A DNA stretch of 6,045 nt from an uncultured Flavobacteriia bacterium (lineage in GTDB: Bacteria; Bacteroidota; Bacteroidia; Flavobacteriales_D; Crocinitomicaceae): contig CAIYXD010000454.1 of the NCBI GenBank assembly GCA_903930085.1, positions 1 to 6,045 of the forward strand. Reading direction: 5' to 3'. Position numbers and translations under genes: made by a program. This document shows positions 1-6,045 of this stretch, piece after piece (within the stretch, counting starts at the first letter, position 1; the number at the start of each line of letters is the position of its first letter). Below the pieces are notes generated by a model. It searched no databases. It saw only the letters and a list, made by a program, of their open reading frames with translations, and was not told where the DNA came from.

Positions 1-944
1 CTTTAAGCCTGGAAACGGGAACAAACGATGCTGAATTTACTGCTGGAATGAAGTACTTCGTAAAAACATATTCCACAGCAAACGAACCACCAGTTTACAC
101 GCTTTGCAACAACGAAGGAGAAGAGATTTCGGTATTGGAGGACAATAAACGTTTGAAATCCGTTTTAAAGAATTACACGATTTCCACGAAAGAATTTGTG
201 AAATTCCATTCGGGTGAAACCGAGTTGAATGGATGGATGATAAAACCAAAGAATTTTGATGCAAGTAAAAAATATCCCGTTTTTATTACCGTTTATGGCG
301 GACCTGGACACAACGAAGTAAATGATGCGTGGGATGGAAATGATTATATGTACCACCAATTACTAGCACAAAAAGGATATATCGTAGTTTCCGTTGATCC
401 AAGAGGAACAATGTACCGCGGAGCAGATTTTAAAAAATCAACTTATTTGCAACTTGGAAAATTGGAAACTGAAGACTTTATCGAAACCGCAAAAGAACTG
501 CAAAAAATGCCGTTTGTAGATGCAAATAGAATTGGAATCCAAGGATGGAGCTATGGCGGTTTTATGACTTCCCTTGCAATGACAAAAGGAGCAGATCAGT
601 TTAAAATGGGAATTGCAGTCGCTCCAGTAACAAATTGGCGCTATTATGACAATATCTATACGGAAAGATTTATGCGCACACCAGCTGAAAACACAAGCGG
701 TTACGATGAAAATTCTCCAATTAACTTTGTGAAATTACTCAAAGGAAAATACCTGCTGATCCATGGTTCAGGCGACGACAATGTACATTACCAAAATACC
801 ATGGAAATGGTGAATGCATTGGTGAAAGCGGACAAACAGTTTGATTTATTTATTTACCCAAATAAAAATCATGGGATTTACGGCGGAAACACACGTAATC
901 ACCTATTTAACATGATGTTAAGCTATACACTAGAGAATTTATAA
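1..944 (+). CDS. Dipeptidyl-peptidase IV (S9 family serine peptidase), C-terminal part, 5' truncated by window
   Basis: This is the catalytic alpha/beta-hydrolase half of a prolyl-specific dipeptidyl-peptidase, which removes Xaa-Pro or Xaa-Ala dipeptides from peptide N-termini, in Bacteroidota usually in the periplasm. The frame is open from the left edge (first full codon at 3), so the ATG at 48 is internal. The visible 313 residues are a little under half of a usual ~720-residue protein; the beta-propeller and any signal peptide lie outside. Counting from the first full codon, the triad is Ser183 (GWSYGG, codon 549-551), Asp258 (first D of GSGDDNVH, 774-776) and His290 (KNHGI, 870-872). The Asp-to-His spacing of 32 equals human DPP4 (D708/H740, from memory). 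S1-pocket equivalents Tyr98 (VYGGPG), Trp212, Tyr215, Tyr219 and Asn260 are present, which favours DPP IV over acylaminoacyl peptidase. The common DGRG motif reads DPRG here. No clear terminator follows; gltA begins 136 bp downstream. Confidence 0.93.
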   Translation, partial: LSLETGTNDAEFTAGMKYFVKTYSTANEPPVYTLCNNEGEEISVLEDNKRLKSVLKNYTISTKEFVKFHSGETELNGWMIKPKNFDASKKYPVFITVYGGPGHNEVNDAWDGNDYMYHQLLAQKGYIVVSVDPRGTMYRGADFKKSTYLQLGKLETEDFIETAKELQKMPFVDANRIGIQGWSYGGFMTSLAMTKGADQFKMGIAVAPVTNWRYYDNIYTERFMRTPAENTSGYDENSPINFVKLLKGKYLLIHGSGDDNVHYQNTMEMVNALVKADKQFDLFIYPNKNHGIYGGNTRNHLFNMMLSYTLENL

Positions 945-1003
945 AATAGTCAAATTAAATTTTTTGGTGTTTTTTAGGAAATTTTATAAAATAATCGTAA
1001 CAT

Positions 1004-1038
1004 ACTAATTAGTTACAACAAATTGTTTATTAATTTAG
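1004..1038 (+). promoter_or_regulatory. Weak candidate promoter/operator region upstream of gltA
   Basis: The 136-bp gap before gltA is very AT-rich. It holds a perfect 10-bp palindrome ACTAATTAG T-type at 1004-1013, an 11-bp dyad (AACAA-A-TTGTT) at 1017-1027, and TAATTTAG at 1031-1038, which matches five of the six fixed positions of the Bacteroidota -7 element TAnnTTTG. No convincing -33 TTG lies at the usual distance. A 12-bp palindrome (ATTTTATAAAAT) also sits at 981-992. In sequence this AT-rich all of these may be chance, so the call rests mainly on position. Confidence 0.22.
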
Positions 1039-1080
1039 GCGAGTTAAAAAAATTCAAACACATAATTAGGTAGAACTACA

Positions 1081-2367
1081 ATGAGCGAGATTGCAAAAAT
1101 TGAACTTGACGGAAAAACATTTGAATTTCCAGTAATCGAAGGAACAGAAAATGAAAAAGCGATTGACATAAGTAAACTTCGCGATGCAACGGGTTATATT
1201 ACATTAGACCCCGGTTATAAAAATACTGGTGCAACAAAAAGTTCCATTACCTATTTGGATGGTGAAAAAGGAATCCTTCATTACAGAGGTTATTCTATCG
1301 AACAATTGGCAGAAAAAGCATCTTTTATAGAAGTTGCGTATTTATTAATCTATGGAAATCTCCCAAACCAAACGGATTTGGATGTTTTCACAAATAGTAT
1401 TACAAAACACACCTTGGTTCATGAGGACATGAAGCAATTTTTCGAAGCGTATCCTGCAAAAGCACACCCAATGGGCGTTTTAGCGTCTATGGTTTGTTCG
1501 CTTTCTACGTTCTATCCTGAATCTTTGGATCCAAATAGAAGTCCGGAAGCAAAAGATCTTACAATTTTACGTTTACTCGCAAAATTGCCGACACTTGCAG
1601 CATGGTCTTACAAAAATGCGATGCGTCACCCGTTCATGTATCCTAAAAATGACCTTGATTACTGTTCGAATTTCTTGCACATGATGTTTGCAATGCCAAC
1701 AGAAGACTATACGGTTGATCCAGTTGTTTCAAATGCTTTGAATAAATTATTGATTTTGCATGCAGACCACGAACAAAATTGTTCTACTTCAACAGTTCGA
1801 ATTGTTGGTTCTTCTCAAGCAAATCTTTACGCATCTATTTCTGCAGGAATTTCAGCGTTGTGGGGTCCACTTCATGGCGGTGCAAATCAAGCGGTAATTG
1901 AAATGTTGGAACAAATTCACGCCGATGGTGGCGATGTTGACAAGTGGGTTACAAAAGCGAAAGACAAAGAAGATCCTTTCCGTTTAATGGGATTTGGTCA
2001 CCGCGTTTACAAGAATTTTGATCCACGAGCTACAATTATCAAAAAAGCGTGTGACGATGTTTTGGAAAAAATGGGAATCAACGATCCAATGCTTGAAATT
2101 GCTAAGAAATTAGAAAAAGTGGCGTTGGAAGACGAATACTTCAAATCGCGTAATTTATATCCAAACGTAGATTTCTATTCTGGAATTATATACCGTGCGC
2201 TAGGAATTCCTACCGAAATGTTTACTGTGATGTTTGCAATTGGTAGACTACCAGGATGGATCGCACAGTGGAAAGAAATGACAGAAAACAACGAGCCAAT
2301 CGGACGTCCAAGACAAATTTATACTGGAGCAACGCCTAGAGAATACGTTTCAATCGAAAAAAGATAA
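1081..2367 (+). CDS. gltA: Type II citrate synthase
   Basis: Citrate synthase condenses oxaloacetate with acetyl-CoA to citrate, the cytoplasmic entry step of the TCA cycle. The 428-residue product matches the length of the E. coli type II enzyme and aligns with it throughout as I recall that sequence. The catalytic residues are His265 (GPLHGGAN), His307 (MGFGHRVYK) and Asp364 (PNVDFYSG); the HADHEQNCSTSTVR block is at about 227-240. Residues of the E. coli NADH allosteric site are largely kept: His110, Thr111, Tyr145, Arg164 and Lys168 (E. coli H110, T111, Y145, R163, K167), with Lys109 for R109. The E. coli reactive Cys206 position is Thr207. The ATG start places the conserved N-terminal small domain as expected; there is no strong Shine-Dalgarno, as is usual in this phylum. 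The gene appears monocistronic, with its own upstream gap and a strong hairpin terminator 23 bp after the stop. Confidence 0.97.
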   Translation: MSEIAKIELDGKTFEFPVIEGTENEKAIDISKLRDATGYITLDPGYKNTGATKSSITYLDGEKGILHYRGYSIEQLAEKASFIEVAYLLIYGNLPNQTDLDVFTNSITKHTLVHEDMKQFFEAYPAKAHPMGVLASMVCSLSTFYPESLDPNRSPEAKDLTILRLLAKLPTLAAWSYKNAMRHPFMYPKNDLDYCSNFLHMMFAMPTEDYTVDPVVSNALNKLLILHADHEQNCSTSTVRIVGSSQANLYASISAGISALWGPLHGGANQAVIEMLEQIHADGGDVDKWVTKAKDKEDPFRLMGFGHRVYKNFDPRATIIKKACDDVLEKMGINDPMLEIAKKLEKVALEDEYFKSRNLYPNVDFYSGIIYRALGIPTEMFTVMFAIGRLPGWIAQWKEMTENNEPIGRPRQIYTGATPREYVSIEKR

Positions 2368-2389
2368 AATCCTTCTATTTTTAGGAATT

Positions 2390-2427
2390 AAAAAAGTCCT
2401 GTTTCAACTGAAGCAGGACTTTTTTTT
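2390..2427. terminator. Bidirectional rho-independent terminator between convergent gltA and the rRNA methyltransferase
   Basis: A perfect 12-bp outer stem (2390-2401 with 2414-2425, core AAGTCCTG/CAGGACTT) continues through one T-G wobble (2402/2413) and three more pairs (2403-2405 with 2410-2412) to an AACT tetraloop at 2406-2409, about 16 pairs in all. On the plus strand it ends in a run of eight T (2420-2427). On the minus strand the A run at 2390-2395 gives six U. It therefore fits termination of gltA rightward and of the minus-strand methyltransferase leftward. Confidence 0.9.
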
Positions 2428-2459
2428 AGCTTGTAATTTGCCTAAATAATTAATTCTTC

Positions 2460-3701
2460 TTAATCCACTTGTTCTATTTCTTCTGTTTCCTCAGAATCAA
2501 TTGTATCTAATCCTTCTTTTTCAGAATCCACTAGTTTGTGTAATTTTTTCGTGCCATCGTAAATGGAATACTTTCGGAAACTACATTCTATATCGCCATT
2601 GAAAACTTTAATTTTTCGATCTGGACGAAGTCCCAATGTTTTAAAACCTTCCTCGCTGCCAGAAATAACCCAGCAATCGTAGCCCTTCATTTCATTTTTC
2701 ATCCAACTTCCGAGTTGCTCATACATCTCTTCAATATTGTCGCCCATTCGAAGACCATAAGGAGGATTTGTAACAACAACACCTTTATCTTCAATTCGCT
2801 TAACGTGTTCAAAAGATTGAACGGAAGTTTCAATGAAACGTCCAAAAACTAAACCCCTAAGATTTCTTCTCGTTTTCGTGACCATTTCGTCGCTTAAATC
2901 CGAACCAACAATACGACAAGGAAGTTCTTTCACATGTTTTTTGGCGGAAGAATATATTTCTTCCCAAAGTTGCTCATCGTAGCCAATAAAATTCTTGAAC
3001 GCATAATGTTGCCTTTCGATATTCGAAGGAATTCCAGTTGCTAGAAACGCAGCTTCTATTAACAGCGTTCCTGATCCACAAAACGGATCTATAAAAGGAG
3101 ATTTTCTATCCCAGTTGGTCATACGAATCAATCCAGCAGCAACAACTTCATTCATCGGCGCCTCTCCAATTGCTTCACGGTAACCACGTTGAAACAAAGG
3201 TAAACCACTTGTGTTCAGTGAGATAGTCACCTTATCCTGAATGATATACACATCAAAAACTACTTGTGGTGTTTTAATATTTACATCCGGACGATTTCCG
3301 CTCACATTTCTAAACGTGTCCACAATTGCATCTTTCACCAATAAAAATGGAAACTGCGAATGCTTGAATAAATCGGAAAATACGGCGCCTTTTACCGCAA
3401 ATGTTTTGTCTAGTGTGAAATAATTCGTCCAGTCAATTTGCATGCATTTTTTGAACAAATCCTGTTCGTTTCGAATGGTAAACGTTTTGATTTCAACTAA
3501 AATGGAAATCGCACAACGAATGTGTAAATTTAAAAAATATACATCCCGCATTGTTCCCCTCAACTGAACGGCTCTGTTGAGTGTGGTAACATCAGAGTAA
3601 CCCAATTCTGCCAATTCCTCCGTTAGAACCTGCTCTAAACCAAAAATAGTTTTCAGGGTGATTTGATACTTTTTGCTGGTGTCTTTTACTTCTGGTGTCA
3701 T
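2460..3701 (-). CDS. rlmL: THUMP-domain class I SAM-dependent rRNA methyltransferase (RlmL N-terminal type, predicted 23S rRNA m2G)
   Basis: The 413-residue product is predicted to transfer a methyl group from SAM to the N2 of a guanine in 23S rRNA (m2G2445 in E. coli). The N-terminal ferredoxin-like and THUMP RNA-binding region spans about 12-160, followed by the conserved LFQRGYR (169-175). A Rossmann methyltransferase domain follows, with SAM motif I DPFCGSGTLLIEAA (205-218), an acidic residue after strand 2 in GSDLSDEM (266-273) and catalytic motif IV NPPYG (312-316). It lacks the second, RlmK-like domain of the ~700-residue E. coli fusion, like the shorter YpsC-type homologues, so the exact target base is inferred. 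The start at 3701 is chosen because the THUMP region begins just after it; the frame stays open to 3959, but only antisense to the patatin gene and with no domain sequence. The last 23 residues (391-413) are unusually acidic. A purine-rich AAAGAGA lies just upstream. It is divergent from the patatin gene across 52 bp. Confidence 0.9.
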   Translation of the reverse strand: MTPEVKDTSKKYQITLKTIFGLEQVLTEELAELGYSDVTTLNRAVQLRGTMRDVYFLNLHIRCAISILVEIKTFTIRNEQDLFKKCMQIDWTNYFTLDKTFAVKGAVFSDLFKHSQFPFLLVKDAIVDTFRNVSGNRPDVNIKTPQVVFDVYIIQDKVTISLNTSGLPLFQRGYREAIGEAPMNEVVAAGLIRMTNWDRKSPFIDPFCGSGTLLIEAAFLATGIPSNIERQHYAFKNFIGYDEQLWEEIYSSAKKHVKELPCRIVGSDLSDEMVTKTRRNLRGLVFGRFIETSVQSFEHVKRIEDKGVVVTNPPYGLRMGDNIEEMYEQLGSWMKNEMKGYDCWVISGSEEGFKTLGLRPDRKIKVFNGDIECSFRKYSIYDGTKKLHKLVDSEKEGLDTIDSEETEEIEQVD

Positions 3702-3730
3702 TTTTATCTCTTTCGCGTGTGAAATACTAT

Positions 3731-3748
3731 TATTTTTGTACAAAAGAA
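3731..3748 (+). promoter_or_regulatory. Candidate Bacteroidota promoter -7 element with overlapping 12-bp palindrome in the divergent gap
   Basis: TATTTTTG at 3731-3738 fits TAnnTTTG at every fixed position. A clear TTG at -33 is missing (only TTTC near 3711). Transcription would begin at about 3743-3746, leaving a leader of roughly 10 nt before the proposed TTG start at 3754. The element overlaps a perfect palindrome TTTTGTACAAAA (3734-3745), whose other arm gives a near-match (TTCTTTTG, complement of 3741-3748) on the minus strand toward the methyltransferase gene. The site could be a shared promoter or operator. Confidence 0.4.
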
Positions 3749-3753
3749 CGAAA

Positions 3754-6045
3754 TTGAAATCAATAAAACAGTATCTACTTTTTTTCATTGGTAGTTTTTT
3801 CTGCACGGTTGTCCATGGACAAGATCGAGTTGGTCTTGTTTTAAGTGGTGGTGGCGCTTCAGGACTTGCCCATATTGGCGTTTTGAAAGCTTTAGAAGAA
3901 AAAGGAATTCCTATAGATTTCATTACTGGAACTTCTGCAGGAGCGCTCGTAGGATCCATGTATGTTGCTGGATATAGCCCGGAAGAAATCGAAGCGTATG
4001 TTTTAAGTGAAGCGTTTCAATTAATGGCCGCTGGGAAATTAAAATCCAGTCAACGCTACATTTATAAAGAAGAAGACCAACACGCAGGATTGATCGATAT
4101 TTCTTTCTCGAGAGATAGTATTTTGAAAAAATCCCTTCCTACAAATTTCATTTCTTCCTCCTACTTGGATTTTGAAATGCTCAAGATCTTGGGAACAACC
4201 GGCGAAGCAAATGGCAACGATTTTAACAATTTATTCATTCCTTTCCGCTGCGTAGCATCCGATATCGTGCTTAAAAAAAGTGTTGTGTTTTCAAAAGGAA
4301 ATTTAAACCAAGCAGTCAGAGCTTCGATGACCTACCCGTTCTATTTGAATCCAATTCGAATAGATAATGTGTTGTATTTTGATGGCGGATTATACAATAA
4401 TTTTCCTGCGGATGTAATGTACAGAGATTTCGATCCTGATTTTATAATTGGCAGCAATGTTTCCTTGAATGCCATGCCACCAATGGAAAATAATTTAATC
4501 AGCCAGGTAACAAATATGCTAGTTGCATTTTCTGATTTTAATCTGCCGTGTGAGGAAGGAGTTTTGATTCAACCAGATCCAAAGTTAGCAACCTTCGATT
4601 TCGAAAATGCCGCTGACGCAATTAAAAGTGGCTACGACGAAACAATTAAAAAAATTGATGCAATTTACGGTCATGTGCAACGTCGCGTCACCAAAGAAGA
4701 ACTAAGTGCAAAACGGTTGAAATTCCGAGCACAAGTGAAGGAAATAACTATTTCATCCATCACCAATAATCTGAACAGTAAAAAAGACATCACATTTGCT
4801 GAAAAATCAATTCTAAACAATAGAAAAAAAGAAATTATCGATTTGGCGCAGTTGGAAAAACGCTATTATCGTTTGTACGCTACCAATCAAATTGATTTCA
4901 TATACCCTAACTTGCAATTAAAAAAAGATTCAACCTACAATCTGGAATTGGAAATCCGAAAAGCGAAAGATTTTAAATTAGACGTAGGCGGACATTTTTC
5001 TTCGCGTGCCGTGAATACAGGTTATTTAGGAATTACCTACCGAACGCTCGGTAAAACGGCAACTTCATTTCACGCTTCTTCCTACTTTGGAAAATTTTAT
5101 GGTTCTGGGAAATTACGCTATAAAGTGGAGATCCCTTCAGTCTTTCCAGTCTCTGCCTCTGCGTATTTAGTTTTAAATCGTTGGGATTATTTCCGAAGTT
5201 TCTCCACCTTTTTTGAAGATGTAAAACCATCCTTTCTGGTGCAAAATGAAATATATTATGGTATAAAATTGAACCATCCAATTGGAAATACCACCAAAAG
5301 CTCCTTGGACTTTAGAATTTTTAACTTGGAAGATGACTATTACCAAACGGAGAACTTCACGAACAAAGATACTTCAGACGTTACCAATTTTAATGGTTCA
5401 TCGGTGAGCTGGGAATTTGTTAAAAACTCCTTGAACCGAAAACAATTTTCTTCCGCAGGACACTTTTTACGATTCAAAATCAGATATGTAAATGGTTATG
5501 AAAAAAGTATTCCAGGGTCAACTTCCTTTGCAGAAGCGATTCAAGAAAAATATCACCAATGGTTCAATTTATCCACCGAATTTCAAAGTTTTTTAATTGA
5601 TAATTCTATTTTTCACCTCGGAATTCATGGCAATGGAATATTAACTAGCCAATCCCTTTTTTCCAATTATACTGCAAGTTTACTCTCTATGACTTCCTTT
5701 TCACTTGTGCCAGATGCTGAAACATACTTTCTTCCAGAATACCGCTCACCGCAATATATTTCTGGCGGTTTGAATCTAGTGTTTACAGTTAAAAAAAGTT
5801 TAGATTTTCGGGTGGATGCCTATTACTTTCAACCTTTCGTTGTTCTTCAGAAAAATACGGATGGAACCCCAAGTTATTCAAAACCCTTCAAAGGAAAGTC
5901 ATTTATTGGTTCCACAAGTTTAATTTACCATTCTATTCTAGGTCCTATTCGCGCTACGCTAAATTATTTCCCAAAACAATTGAATCCGTTCGCTTTTCAA
6001 ATTAGTTATGGATTCATTTTGTTTAACGAACGTGCTATCCGCTAA
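3754..6045 (+). CDS. Secreted patatin-like phospholipase with POTRA-like segment and outer-membrane beta-barrel (type Vd autotransporter-like); TTG start
   Basis: This is a predicted lipid acyl hydrolase exported to the outer membrane. Numbering is from the TTG at 3754 (763 residues). Residues 1-22 form a signal peptide: basic start MKSIKQ, hydrophobic core YLLFFIGSFFCTVV, probable cleavage VHG|QD. The patatin domain covers about 26-235, with oxyanion-hole GGGASG (32-37), nucleophile Ser61 in GTSAG (codon 3934-3936) and Asp210 in DGG (codon 4381-4383), so the catalytic dyad is intact. A POTRA-like segment lies at about 322-405. Beyond it are alternating aromatic/polar beta-strands to the C-terminus, as in Pseudomonas PlpD and Omp85-related barrels. 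No in-frame ATG precedes the patatin motifs; TTG codons at 3673, 3736 and 3754 are possible. The 3754 codon gives the best signal peptide, avoids overlap with the divergent methyltransferase gene and lies downstream of the candidate -7 element. Substrate is unknown. The stop codon is complete at the window's right edge. Confidence 0.9.
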   Translation: MKSIKQYLLFFIGSFFCTVVHGQDRVGLVLSGGGASGLAHIGVLKALEEKGIPIDFITGTSAGALVGSMYVAGYSPEEIEAYVLSEAFQLMAAGKLKSSQRYIYKEEDQHAGLIDISFSRDSILKKSLPTNFISSSYLDFEMLKILGTTGEANGNDFNNLFIPFRCVASDIVLKKSVVFSKGNLNQAVRASMTYPFYLNPIRIDNVLYFDGGLYNNFPADVMYRDFDPDFIIGSNVSLNAMPPMENNLISQVTNMLVAFSDFNLPCEEGVLIQPDPKLATFDFENAADAIKSGYDETIKKIDAIYGHVQRRVTKEELSAKRLKFRAQVKEITISSITNNLNSKKDITFAEKSILNNRKKEIIDLAQLEKRYYRLYATNQIDFIYPNLQLKKDSTYNLELEIRKAKDFKLDVGGHFSSRAVNTGYLGITYRTLGKTATSFHASSYFGKFYGSGKLRYKVEIPSVFPVSASAYLVLNRWDYFRSFSTFFEDVKPSFLVQNEIYYGIKLNHPIGNTTKSSLDFRIFNLEDDYYQTENFTNKDTSDVTNFNGSSVSWEFVKNSLNRKQFSSAGHFLRFKIRYVNGYEKSIPGSTSFAEAIQEKYHQWFNLSTEFQSFLIDNSIFHLGIHGNGILTSQSLFSNYTASLLSMTSFSLVPDAETYFLPEYRSPQYISGGLNLVFTVKKSLDFRVDAYYFQPFVVLQKNTDGTPSYSKPFKGKSFIGSTSLIYHSILGPIRATLNYFPKQLNPFAFQISYGFILFNERAIR

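Noticed and set aside
37..359. Two short minus-strand open frames (37-264 and 165-359)
   Set aside because: Both are antisense to the well-supported peptidase and show no conserved motif.
3241..3423. Short plus-strand open frame inside the methyltransferase gene
   Set aside because: It is antisense to the THUMP region and has no recognisable protein features.
3787..3810. Possible lipoprotein signal (Cys at residue 17 of the patatin protein)
   Set aside because: The preceding residues SFF do not form a lipobox, and a good signal peptidase I site (VHG|Q) follows.
3702..3959. Upstream extension of the minus-strand methyltransferase reading frame by 86 codons
   Set aside because: It lies mostly antisense to the signal peptide and patatin motifs, has no recognisable domain, and family members begin close to the ATG at 3701.
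5033..5281. Short minus-strand open frame inside the barrel region of the patatin gene
   Set aside because: It is antisense to continuous beta-strand coding sequence and has no motif or promoter support.
1..6045. Search for a defence island, mobile element, CRISPR array, tRNA or other novel system
   Set aside because: No direct-repeat array, transposase, integrase, tRNA-like fold or cluster of unknown genes was seen. The genes are housekeeping or phylum-typical envelope functions.

Overview
The window looks like an ordinary chromosomal stretch from a Bacteroidota bacterium, most likely a Flavobacteriales-type organism. The base composition is AT-rich. The genes lack clear Shine-Dalgarno sites. 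The dipeptidyl-peptidase and the patatin/beta-barrel protein have the architecture typical of that phylum, and one intergenic gap carries a good match to the Bacteroidota -7 promoter element (TAnnTTTG). I cannot assign a genus from the sequence alone.

Layout from left to right: (1) 1-944, plus strand, the C-terminal catalytic half of an S9 family dipeptidyl-peptidase IV, cut by the window edge. (2) 945-1080, an AT-rich gap with small dyad symmetries and a weak promoter candidate. (3) 1081-2367, plus strand, a complete type II citrate synthase (gltA). (4) 2368-2459, a gap between convergent genes holding a strong hairpin that probably terminates transcription from both sides. (5) 2460-3701, minus strand, a THUMP-domain rRNA guanine-N2 methyltransferase of the RlmL N-terminal type, with an acidic tail. 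(6) 3702-3753, a 52-bp divergent promoter region with a perfect 12-bp palindrome overlapping a -7 element. (7) 3754-6045, plus strand, a secreted patatin-like phospholipase fused to a POTRA-like segment and an outer-membrane beta-barrel (type Vd autotransporter-like), whose stop codon is the last codon of the window. It has no in-frame ATG near its N-terminus and most likely starts at TTG.

The genes do not form an evident pathway. They are a periplasmic or surface peptidase, a TCA-cycle entry enzyme, an rRNA modification enzyme and an outer-membrane lipase, in separate or divergent transcription units. I found no mobile element, CRISPR array, RNA gene or defence cassette, and no evidence for a novel multi-gene system. 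The points most worth checking are the TTG start of the patatin gene with its compact palindromic promoter, the retained NADH-site residues of the citrate synthase, and the acidic tail on the methyltransferase.
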